This document shows, one piece after another, positions 19,201 through 32,036 of a stretch of 64,000 bases of DNA; position 1 is the first letter of the stretch, and each line of letters starts with the position of its first letter. Source of the DNA: Hemerocallis citrina. Lineage: Eukaryota > Streptophyta > Magnoliopsida > Asparagales > Asphodelaceae. Below the pieces are notes generated by a model. The model searched no databases, had not been told where the DNA came from, and saw only the letters and a list, made by a program, of their open reading frames with translations. Both the position numbers and the translations under genes were made by a program. Location: assembly GCA_017893485.1 (NCBI GenBank), contig CM030360.1:14620597-14684596 (forward strand), given 5' to 3'.

Positions 19201-22200
19201 CCCATTTTGGTCAAAAAAACAGGGCAAGAAGACAATCAGGTGCATGAAATCAGCTTCACTAATAGTGAAAGAAAATGGGACCAAAAAACATGCCAAGAAG
19301 ACAATCAGGTGCATGAAATTAGCTTCACTAACAGTGAAAGAAAATGGGGATGCTAGCAGCATACTTAGTTTGGAAGTGAACCCATTTTGTGTTAAAAAAC
19401 CATGCCAAAGATTGCAATCAGGTTACTTTAACAGTATCTTAAAATGAAAATTTCCATTATCTGAGCTTATATGTTGCTCTACTACTTCTTTAGCCCAACT
19501 ATATCTAAAACCCAATTGTTGTGCATATCCGGAGGATTTTGGCATACAGCTATAGCATCCTCAGTTCACAGTGAACCCATTTTGGTCAAAAAAACATGCC
19601 AAGAAGACAATCAGGTGCATGAAATCAGCTTCACTAACAGTGAAAGAAAATGGGGATGCTAGCAGCATACTTAGTTTGGAAGCGAACCCATTTTGTGTTA
19701 AAAAACCATGCCAAAGATTGCAATCAGGTTACTTTAACAGTATCTTAAAATGAAAATTTCCATTATCTGAGCTTATATGTTGCTCTACTACTTCTTTAGC
19801 CCAACTATATCTAAAACCCAATTGTTGTGCATATCCGGAGGATTTTGGCATACAACTATAGCATCCTCAGTTCACTGTGAACCCATTTTGGTCCAAAAAA
19901 CATGCCAAGAAGACAATCAGGTGCATGAAATCAGCTTCACTAACAGTGAAAGAAAATGGGACCAAAAAACATGCCAAGAAGACAATCAGGTGCATGAAAT
20001 CAGCTTCACTAACAGTGAAAGAAAATGGGGATGCTAGCAGCATACTTAGTTTGGAAGTGAACCCATTTTTTGTTAAAAAACCATGCCAAAGATTGCAATC
20101 AGGTTACTTTAACCGTATCTGAAAATGAAAATTTCCATTATCTGAGCTTATATGTTGCTCTACTACTTCTTTAGCCCAACTATATCTAAAACCCAATTGT
20201 TGTGCATATCCGGAGGATTTTGGCATACAGCTATAGCATCCTCAATTCACAGTGAACCCATTTTGGTCAAAAAAACATGCCAAGAAGACAATCAGGTGCA
20301 TGAAATCAGCTTCACTAACAGTGAAAGAAAATAGGACCAAAAAATATGCCAAGAATACAATCAGGTGCATGAAATCAGCTTTACTAACAATGAAAGAAAA
20401 TGGGGATGCTAGCAGCATACTTAGTTTGGAAGTGAACCCATTTTGTATTAAAAAAACATGCCAAAGATTGCAATCAGGTTACTTTAACAGTATCTTAAAA
20501 TGAAAATTTCCATTATCTGAGCTTATATGTTGCTCTACTACTTCTTTAGCCCAACTATATCTAAAACACAATTGTTGTGTATATCCGGAGGATTTTGGCA
20601 TACAGCTATAGCATCCTCAGTTCACAGTGAACCCATTTTGGTCAAAAAAACATGCCAAGAAGACAATCAGGTGCATGAAATCAGCTTCACTAACAGTGAA
20701 AGAAAATGGGACCAAAAAACATGCCAAGAAGACAATCAGGTGCATAAAATCAGCTTCACTAACAGTGAAAGAAAATGGGGATGCTAGCAGCATACTTAGT
20801 TTGGAAGTGAACTCATTTTGTGTTAAAAAACCATGCCAAAGATTGCAATCAGGTTACTTTAACAGTATCTTAAAATGAAAATTTCCATTATTTGAGCTTA
20901 TATGTTGCTCTACTACTTCTTTAGCCCAACTAAATCTAAAACCCAATTGTTGTGCATATCTAGAGGATTTTGGCATACAGCTGTAGCATCCTCAGTTCAC
21001 AGTGAACCCATTTTGGTCAAAAAAACATGCCAAGAAGACAATCAGGTGCATGAAATCAGCTTCACTAACAGTGAAAGAAAATGGGGATGCTCGCAGCATA
21101 CTTAGTTTGGAAGTGAACCCATTTTTTGTTAAAAACCATGCCAAAGATTGCATTCAGGTTACTTTAACAGTATCTGAAAATGAAAATTTCCATTATCTGA
21201 GCTTATATGTTGCTCTACTACTTCTTTAGCCCAACTATATCTAAAACCCAATTGTTGTGCATATCCGGAGGATTTTGGCATACAGCTATAGCATCCTCAG
21301 TTCACAGTGAACCCATTTTGGTCAAAAAAACATGCCAAGAAGACAATCAGGTGCATGAAATCAGCTTCACTAACAGTGAAAGAAAATGGGACAAAAAAAC
21401 ATGCCAAGAAGACAATCAGGTGCATGAAATCAGCTTCACTAACAGTGAAAGAAAATGGGGATGCTAGCAGCATACTTAGTTTGGAAGTGAACCCATTTTG
21501 TGTTAAAAAACCATGCCAAAGATTGCAATCAGATTACTTTAACAGTATCTTAAAATGAAAATTTCCACTATCTGAGCTTATATGTTGCTCTACTACTTCA
21601 TTAGCCCAACTAAATCTAAAACCCAATTGTTGTGCATATCTGGAGGATTTTGGCATACAGCTATAGCATCCTCAGTTCACAGTGAACCCATTTTGGTCAA
21701 AAAAACATGCCAAGAAGACAATCAGGTGCATGAAATCAGCTTCACTAACAGTGAAAGAAAATGGGACCAAAAAACATGCCAAGAAGACAATCAGGTGCAT
21801 GAAATCAGCTTCACTAACAGTGAAAGAAAATGGGGATGCTAGAAGCATACTTAGTTTGGAAGTGAACCCATTTTGTGTTAAAAAACCATGCCAAAGATTG
21901 CAATCAGGTTACTTTAACAGTATCTTAAAATGAAAATTTCCATTATCTGAGCTTATATGTTGCTCTACTACTTCTTTAGCCCAACTAAATCTAAAACCCA
22001 ATTGTTGTGCATATCTGGAGGATTTTGGCATACAGCTATAGCATCCTCAGTTCACAGTGAACCCATTTTGGTCAAAAAAATATGGCAAGAAGACAATCAG
22101 GTGCATGAAATCAGCTTCACTAATAGTGAAAGAAAATGGGACCGAAAAACATGCCAAGAAGACAATCAGGTGCATGAAATCAGCTTCACTAACAGTGAAA

Positions 22201-24128
22201 GAAAATGGGGATGCTAGCAGCATACTTAGTTTGGAAGTGAACCCATTTTGTGTTAAAAAACCATGCCAAAGATTGCAATCAGGTTACTTTAACAGTATCT
22301 TAAAATGAAAATTTCCATTATCTGAGCTTATATGTTGCTCTACTACTTCTTTAGCCCAACTATATCCAAAACCCTATTGTTGTGCATATCCGGAGGATTT
22401 TGGCATACAGCTATAGCATCCTCAGTTCACAGTGAACCCATTTTGGTCAAAAAAACATGCCAAGGAGACAATCAGGTGCATGAAATCAGCTTCACTAACA
22501 GTGAAAGAAAATGGGACCAAAAAACATGCCAAGAAGACAATCAGGTGCATGAAATCAGCTTCACTAACAGTGAAAGAAAATGGGGATGCCAGCAGCATAC
22601 TTAGTTTGGAAGTGAACCCATTTTGTATTAAAAAACCATGCCAAAGATTACAATCAGGTTACTTTAACAGTATCTTAAAATGAAAATTTCCATTATCTGA
22701 GCTTATATGTTGCTCTACTACTTATTTAGCCCAACTATATCTAAAACCCAATTGTTGTGCATATCTGAAGGATTTTGGCATACAGCTATAGCATCCTCAG
22801 TTCACAGTGAACCCATTTTGGTCAAAAAAACAGGGCAAGAAGACAATCAGGTGCATGAAATCAGCTTCACTAACAGTGAAAGAAAATGGGACCAAAAAAC
22901 ATGCCAAGAAGACAATCAGGTGCATGAAATCAGCTTCACTAACAGTGAAAGAAAATGGGGATGCTAGCAGCATACTTAGTTTGGAAGTGAACCCATTTTG
23001 TGTTAAAAAACCATGCCAAAGATTGAGATCAGGTTACTTTAACAGTATCTTAAAATGAAAATTTCCATTATCTGAGCTTATATGTTGCTCTACTACTTCT
23101 TTAGCCCAACTAAATCTAAAACCCAATTATTGTGCATATCTGGAGGATTTTGGCATACACTTATAGCATCCTCAGTCCACAGTGAACCCATTTTGGTCAA
23201 AAAAATATGCCAAGAAGACAATCAGGTGCATGAAATCAGCTTCACGAACAGTGAAAGAAAATGGGGATGCTAGCAGCATACTTAGTTTGGAAGTGAACCC
23301 TTTTTTTGTTAAAAAACCATGCCAAAGATTGCAATTAGGTTACTTTAACAGTATCTGAAAATGAAAATTTCCATTATCTGAGCTTATATGTTGCTCTACT
23401 ACTTCTTTAGCCCAACTATATCTAAAACCCAATTGTTGTGCATATCCGGAGGATTTTGGCATACAGCTATAGCATCCTCAGTTCACAGTGAACCCATTTT
23501 GGTCAAAAAAACATGCCAAGAAGACAATCAGGTGCATGAAATCAGCTTCACTAACAGTGAAAGAAAATGGGACCGAAAAACATGCCAAGAAGACAATCAG
23601 CTGCATGAAATCAGCTTCACTAACAGTGAAAGAAAATGGGGATGCTAGCAGCATACTTAGTTTGGAAGTGAACCCATTTTGTGTTAAAAAACCATGCCAA
23701 AGATTGCAATCAGGTTACTTTAACAGTATCTTAAAATGAAAATTTCCATTATCTGAGCTTATATGTTGCTCTACTACTTCTTTAGCCCAACTATATCTAA
23801 AACCCAATTGTTGTGCATATCCGGAGGATTTTGGCATACAGCTATAGCATCCTCAGTTCACAGTGAACCCATTTTGGTCAAAAAAACATGCCAAGAAGAC
23901 AATCAAGTGCATGAAATCAGCTTCACGAACAGTGAAAGAAAATGGGACCAAAAAATATGCCAAGAAGACAATCAGGTGCATGAAATCAGCTTCACTAACA
24001 GTGAAAGAAAATGGGGATGCTAGCAGCATACTTAGTTTGGAAGTGAACCCATTTTGTGTTAAAAAACCATGCCAAAGATTGCAATCAGCTTCATTAACAG
24101 TATCTTAAAATGAAAATTTCCATTATTT
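16224..24128. repeat. Higher-order repeat block A (about 7.9 kb, 22 units)
   Basis: The order of long and short units, and of unit-specific variants, in this block is repeated at an offset of 7905-7907 bp in 24129-~32036. Diagnostic variants that match at that offset: a 'ccggccggaggat' insertion (16291 and 24196), 'gatttgggcat' (16607 and 24512), 'caaggagtcaatc' (17045 and 24950), 'aaaacagggcaagaag' (17410 and 25319), 'gtgcctgaaatc' (18932 and 26840) and 'ttcactgtgaacc' (19871 and 27778). Confidence 0.88.
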
Positions 24129-27100
24129 GAGCTTATATGTTGCTCTACTACTTCTTAAGCCCAACTAAATCTAAAACCCAATTGTTGTGCATATCCGGCC
24201 GGAGGATTTTGGCATATGCTATAGCATCCTCAGTTCACAGTGAACCCATTTTGGTCAAAAAAACATGCCAAGAAGACAATCAGGTGCATGAAATCAGCTT
24301 CACTAACAGTGAAAGAAAATGGGGATGCTAGCAGCATACTTAGTTTGGAAGTGAACCCATTTTTTGTTAAAAAACCTTGCCAAAGATTGCAATCAGGTTA
24401 CTTTAACAGTATCTGAAAATGAAAAGTTCCATTATCTGAGCTTATATGTTGCTTTACTACTTCTTTAGCCCAACTATATCTAAAACCCAATTGTTGTGCA
24501 TATCCGGAGGATTTGGGCATACAGCTATAGCATCCTCAGTTCACAGTGAACCCATTTTGGTCAAAAAAACATGCCAAGAAGACAATCAGGTGCATGAAAT
24601 CAGCTTCACTAACAGTGAAAGAAAATGGGACCAAAAAACATGCCAAGAAGACAATCAGGTGCATGAAATCAGCTTCACTAACAGTGAAAGAAAATGGGGA
24701 TGCAAGCAGCATACTTAGTTTGGAAGTGAACCCATTTTGTGTTAAAAAACCATGCCAAAGATTGCAATCAGGTTACTTTAACAGTATCTTAAAATGAAAA
24801 TTTCCATTATCTGAGCTTATATGTTGCTCTACTACTTCTTTAGCCCAACTATATCTAAAACCCAATTGTTGTGCATATCCGGAGGATTTTGGCATACAGC
24901 TATAGCATCCTCAGTTCACAGTGAACCCATTTTGGTCAAAAAAACATGCCAAGGAGTCAATCAGGTGCATGAAATCAGCTTCACTAACAGTAAAAGAAAA
25001 TGGGACCAAAAAACATGCCAAGAAGACAATCAGGTGCATGAAATCAGCTTCACTAACAGTGAAAGAAAATGGGGATGCTAGCAGCATACTTAGTTTGGAA
25101 GTGAACCCATTTTGTATTAAAAAACCATGCCAAAGATTGCAATCAGGTTACTTTAACAGTATCTTAAAATGAAAATTTCTATTATCTGAGCTTATATGTT
25201 GCTCTACTACTTATTTAGCCCAACTATATCTAAAACCCAATTGTTGTGCATATCCGGAGGATTTTGGCATACAGCTATAGCATCCTCAGTTCACAGTGAA
25301 CCCATTTTGGTCAAAAAAACAGGGCAAGAAGACAATCAGGTGCATGAAATCAGCTTCACTAACAGTGAAAGAAAATGGGACCCAAAAACATGCCAAAAAG
25401 ACAATCAGGTGCATGAAATCAGCTTCACTAACAGTGAAAGAAAATGGGGATGCTAGCAGCATACTTAGTTTGGAAGTGAACCCATTTTGTGTTAAAAAAC
25501 CATGCCAAAGATTGCAATCAGGTTACTTTAACAGTATCTTAAAATGAAAATTTCCATTATCTGAGCTTATATGTTGCTCTACTACTTCTTTAGCCCAACT
25601 AAATCTAAAACCCAATTGTTGTGCATATCTGGAGGATTTTGGCATACACTTATAGCATCCTCAGTCCACAGTGAACCCATTTTGGTCAAAAAAATATGCC
25701 AAGAAGACAATCAGGTGCATGAAATCAGCTTCACAAACAGTGAAAGAAAATGGGGATGCTAGCAGCATACTTAGTTTGGAAGTGAACCCTTTTTTTGTTA
25801 AAAAACCATGCCAAAGATTGCAATCAGGTTACTTTAACAGTATCTGAAAATGAAAATTTCCATTATCTGAGCTTATATGTTGCTCTACTACTTCTTTAGC
25901 CCAACTATATCTAAAACCCAATTGTTGTGCATATCCGGAGGATTTTGGCATACAGCTATAGCATCCTCAGTTCACAGTGAACCCATTTTGGTCAAAAAAA
26001 CATGCCAAGAAGACAATCAGGTGCATGAAATCAGCTTCACTAACAGTGAAAGAAAATGGGACCAAAAAACATGCCAAGAAGACAATCAGGTGCATGAAAT
26101 CAGCTTCACTAACAGTGAAAGAAAATGGGGATGCTAGCAGCATACTTAGTTTGGAAGTGAACCCATTTTGTGTTAAAAAACCATGCCAAAGATTGCAATC
26201 AGGTTACTTTAACAGTATCTTAAAATGAAAATTTCCATTATCTGAGCTTATATGTTGCTCTACTACTTCTTTAGCCCAACTATATCTAAAACCCAATTGT
26301 TGTGCATATCCGGAGGATTTTGGCATACAGCTATAGCATCCTCAGTTCACAGTGAACCCATTTTGGTCAAAAAAAACATGCCAAGAAGACAATCAGGTGC
26401 ATGAAATCAGCTTCACTAACAGTGAAAGAAAATGGGACCAAAAAACATGCCAAGAAGCCAATCAGGTGCATGAAATCAGCTTCACTAGCAGTGAAAGAAA
26501 ATGGGGATGCTAGCAGCATACTTAGTTTGGAAGTGAACCCATTTTTTGTTAAAAAACCATGCCAAAGATTGCAATCAGGTTACTTTAACAGTATCTGAAA
26601 ATGAAAATTTCCATTATCTGAGCTTATATGTTGCTCTACTACTTCTTTAGCCCAACTATATCTAAAACCCAATTGTTGTGCATATCCGGAGGATTTTGGC
26701 ATACAGCTATAGCATCCTCAGTTCACAGTGAACCCATTTTGGTCAAAAAAACATGCAAAGAAGACAATCAGGTGCATGAAATCAGCTTCACTAACAGTGA
26801 AAGAAAATGGGACCAAAAAACATGCCAAGAAGACAATCAGGTGCCTGAAATCAGCTTCACTAATAGTGAAAGAATATGGGGATGCTAGCAGCATACTTAG
26901 TTTGGAAGTGAACCCATTTTGTGTTAAAAAACCATGCCAAAGATTGCAATCAGGTTACTTTAACGGTATCTTAAAATGAAAATTTCCATTATCTGAGCTT
27001 ATATGTTGCTCTACTACTTCTTTAGCCCAACTATATCTAAAACCCAATTGTTGTGCATATCCGGAGGATTTTGGCATACAGCTATAGCATCCTCAGTTCA

Positions 27101-30100
27101 CAGTGAACCCATTTTGGTCAAAAAAACAGGGCAAGAAGACAATCAGGTGCATGAAATCAGCTTCACTAATAGTGAAAGAAAATGGGACCAAAAAACATGC
27201 CAAGAAGACAATCAGGTGCATGAAATTAGCTTCACTAACAGTGAAAGAAAATGGGGATGCTAGCAGCATACTTAGTTTGGAAGTGAACCCATTTTGTGTT
27301 AAAAAACCATGCCAAAGATTGCAATCAGGTTACTTTAACAGTATCTTAAAATGAAAATTTCCATTATCTGAGCTTATATGTTGCTCTACTACTTCTTTAG
27401 CCCAACTATATCTAAAACCCAATTGTTGTGCATATCCGGAGGATTTTGGCATACAGCTATAGCATCCTCAGTTCACAGTGAACCCATTTTGGTCAAAAAA
27501 ACATGCCAAGAAGACAATCAGGTGCATGAAATCAGCTTCACTAACAGTGAAAGAAAATGGGGATGCTAGCAGCATACTTAGTTTGGAAGCGAACCCATTT
27601 TGTGTTAAAAAACCATGCCAAAGATTGCAATCAGGTTACTTTAACAGTATCTTAAAATGAAAATTTCCATTATCTGAGCTTATATGTTGCTCTACTACTT
27701 CTTTAGCCCAACTATATCTAAAACCCAATTGTTGTGCATATCCGGAGGATTTTGGCATACAACTATAGCATCCTCAGTTCACTGTGAACCCATTTTGGTC
27801 CAAAAAACATGCCAAGAAGACAATCAGGTGCATGAAATCAGCTTCACTAACAGTGAAAGAAAATGGGACCAAAAAACATGCCAAGAAGACAATCAGGTGC
27901 ATGAAATCAGCTTCACTAACAGTGAAAGAAAATGGGGATGCTAGCAGCATACTTAGTTTGGAAGTGAACCCATTTTTTGTTAAAAAACCATGCCAAAGAT
28001 TGCAATCAGGTTACTTTAACCGTATCTGAAAATGAAAATTTCCATTATCTGAGCTTATATGTTGCTCTACTACTTCTTTAGCCCAACTATATCTAAAACA
28101 CAATTGTTGTGCATATCCGGAGGATTTTGGCATACAGCTATAGCATCCTCAATTCACAGTGAACCCATTTTGGTCAAAAAAACATGCCAAGAAGACAATC
28201 AGGTGCATGAAATCAGCTTCACTAACAGTGAAAGAAAATAGGACCAAAAAATATGCCAAGAATACAATCAGGTGCATGAAATCAGCTTTACTAACAATGA
28301 AAGAAAATGGGGATGCTAGCAGCATACTTAGTTTGGAAGTGAACCCATTTTGTATTAAAAAAACATGCCAAAGATTGCAATCAGGTTACTTTAACAGTAT
28401 CTTAAAATGAAAATTTCCATTATCTGAGCTTATATGTTGCTCTACTACTTCTTTAGCCCAACTATATCTAAAACCCAATTGTTGTGTATATCCGGAGGAT
28501 TTTGGCATACAGCTATAGCATCCTCAGTTCACAGTGAACCCATTTTGGTCAAAAAAACATGCCAAGAAGACAATCAGGTGCATGAAATCAGCTTCACTAA
28601 CAGTGAAAGAAAATGGGACTAAAAAACATGCCAAGAACACAATCAGGTGCATAAAATCAGCTTCACTAACAGTGAAAGAAAATGGGGATGCTAGCAGCAT
28701 ACTTAGTTTGGAAGTGAACTCATTTTGTGTTAAAAAACCATGCCAAAGATTGCAATCAGGTTACTTTAACAGTATCTTAAAATGAAAATTTCCATTATTT
28801 GAGCTTATATGTTGCTCTACTACTTCTTTAGCCCAACTAAATCTAAAACCCAATTGTTGTGCATATCTAGAGGATTTTGGCATACAGCTGTAGCATCCTC
28901 AGTTCACAGTGAACCCATTTTGGTCAAAAAAACATGCCAAGAAGACAATCAGGTGCATGAAATCAGCTTCACTAACAGTGAAAGAAAATGGGGATGCTAG
29001 CAGCATACTTAGTTTGGAAGTGAACCCATTTTTTGTTAAAAACCATGCCAAAGATTGCATTCAGGTTACTTTAACAGTATCTGAAAATGAAAATTTCCAT
29101 TATCTGAGCTTATATGTTGCTCTACTACTTCTTTAGCCCAACTATATCTAAAACCCAATTGTTGTGCATATCCGGAGGATTTTGGCATACAGCTATAGCA
29201 TCCTCAGTTCATAGTGAACCCATTTTGGTCAAAAAAACATGCCAAGAAGACAATCAGGTGCATGAAATCAGCTTCACTAACAGTGAAAGAAAATGGGACA
29301 AAAAAACATGCCAAGAAGACAATCAGGTGCATGAAATCAGCTTCACTAACAGTGAAAGAAAATGGGGATGCTAGCAGCATACTTAGTTTGGAAGTGAACC
29401 CATTTTGTGTTAAAAAACCATGCCAAAGATTGCAATCAGGTTACTTTAACAGTATCTTAAAAGGAAAATTTCCACTATCTGAGCTTATATGTTGCTCTAC
29501 TACTTCATTAGCCCAACTAAATCTAAAACCCAATTGTTGTGCATATCTGGAGGATTTTGGCATACAGCTATAGCATCCTCAGTTCACAGTGAACCCATTT
29601 TGGTCAAAAAAACATGCCAAGAAGACAATTAGGTGCATGAAATCAGCTTCACTAACAGTGAAAGAAAATGGGACCAAAAAACATGCCAAGAAGACAATCA
29701 GGTGCATGAAATCAGCTTCACTAACAGTGAAAGAAAATGGGGATGCTAGAAGCATACTTAGTTTGGAAGTGAACCCATTTTGTGTTAAAAAACCATGCCA
29801 AAGATTGCAATCAGGTTACTTTAACAGTATCTTAAAATGAAAATTTCCATTATCTGAGCTTATATGTTGCTCTACTACTTCTTTAGCCCAACTATATCCA
29901 AAACCCTATTGTTGTGCATATCCGGAGGATTTTGGCATACAGCTATAGCATCCTCAGTTCACAGTGAACCCATTTTGGTCAAAAAAACATGCCAAGAAGA
30001 CAATCAGGTGCATGAAATCAGCTTCACTAACAGTGAAAGAAAATGGGACCAAAAAATATGCCAAGAAAACAATCAGGTGCATGAAATCAGCTTCACTAAC

Positions 30101-32036
30101 AGTGAAAGAAAATGGGGATGCTAGCAGCATACTTAGTTTGGAAGTGAACCCATTTTGTGTTAAAAAACCATGCCAAAGATTGCAATCAGGTTACTTTAAC
30201 AGTATCTTAAAATGAAAATTTCCATTATCTGAGCTTATATGTTGCTCTACTACTTCTTTAGCCCAACTATATCTAAAACCCAATTGTTGTGCATATCCGG
30301 AGGATTTTGGCATACAGCTATAGCATCCTCAGTTCACAGTGAACCCATTTTGGTCAAAAAAACATGCCAAGGAGACAATCAGGTGCATGAAATCAGCTTC
30401 ACTAACAGTGAAAGAAAATGGGACCAAAAAACATGCCAAGAAGACAATCAGGTGCATGAAATCAGCTTCACTAACAGTGAAAGAAAATGGGGATGCCAGC
30501 AGCATACTTAGTTTGGAAGTGAACCCATTTTGTATTAAAAAACCATGCCAAAGATTACAATCAGGTTACTTTAACAGTATCTTAAAATGAAAATTTCCAT
30601 TATCTGAGCTTATATGTTGCTCTACTACTTATTTAGCCCAACTATATCTAAAACCCAATTGTTGTGCATATCTGAAGGATTTTGGCATACAGCTATAGCA
30701 TCCTCAGTTCACAGTGAACCCATTTTGGTCAAAAAAACAGGGCAAGAAGACAATCAGGTGCATGAAATCAGCTTCACTAACAGTGAAAGAAAATGGGACC
30801 AAAAAACATGCCAAGAAGACAATCAGGTGCATGAAATCAGCTTCACTAACAGTGAAAGAAAATGGGGATGCTAGCAGCATACTTAGTTTGGAAGTGAACC
30901 CATTTTTTGTTAAAAAACCATGCCAAAGATTGCAATCAGGTTACTTTAACCGTATCTGAAAATGAAAATTTCCATTATCTGAGCTTATATGTTGCTCTAC
31001 TACTTCTTTAGCCCAACTATATCTAAAACCCAATTGTTGTGCATATCCGGAGGATTTTGGCATACAGCTATAGCATCCTCAGTTCACAGTGAACCCATTT
31101 TGGTCAAAAAAACATGCCAAGAAGACAATCAGGTGCATGAAATCAGCTTCACTAACAGTGAAAGAAAATGGGACCAAAAAACATGCCAAGAAGACAATCA
31201 GCTGCATGAAATCAGCTTCACTAACAGTGAAAGAAAATGGGGATGCTAGCAGCATACTTAGTTTGGAAGTGAACCCATTTTGTGTTAAAAAACCATGCCA
31301 AAGATTGAGATCAGGTTACTTTAACAGTATCTTAAAATGAAAATTTCCATTATCTGAGCTTATATGTTGCTCTACTACTTCTTTAGCCCAACTAAATCTA
31401 AAACCCAATTATTGTGCATATCTGGAGGATTTTGGCATACACTTATAGCATCCTCAGTCCACAGTGAACCCATTTTGGTCAAAAAAATATGCCAAGAAGA
31501 CAATCAGGTGCATGAAATCAGCTTCACGAACAGTGAAAGAAAATGGGGATGCTAGCAGCATACTTAGTTTGGAAGTGAACCCTTTTTTTGTTAAAAAACC
31601 ATGCCAAAGATTGCAATCAGGTTACTTTAACAGTATCTGAAAATGAAAATTTCCATTATCTGAGCTTATATGTTGCTCTACTACTTCTTTAGCCCAACTA
31701 TATCTAAAACCCAATTGTTGTGCATATCCGGAGGATTTTGGCATACAGCTATAGCATCCTCAGTTCACAGTGAACCCATTTTGGTCAAAAAAACATGCCA
31801 AGAAGACAATCAGGTGCATGAAATCAGCTTCACTAACAGTGAAAGAAAATGGGACCAAAAAACATGCCAAGAAGACAATCAGCTGCATGAAATCAGCTTC
31901 ACTAACAGTGAAAGAAAATGGGGATGCTAGCAGCATACTTAGTTTGGAAGTGAACCCATTTTGTGTTAAAAAACCATGCCAAAGATTGCAATCCGGATAC
32001 TTTAACAGTATCTTAAAATGAAAATTTCCATTATCT
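24129..32036. repeat. Higher-order repeat block B, near copy of block A
   Basis: It follows block A unit by unit up to about 30.9 kb. One extra long unit (about 30981-31355) is inserted, so the offset changes to about 8282 bp at the end. The unit at 29856 combines variants of two different block A units, which suggests gene conversion or unequal exchange. Near-identity of such long blocks implies recent amplification, or an assembly duplication. Confidence 0.8.
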
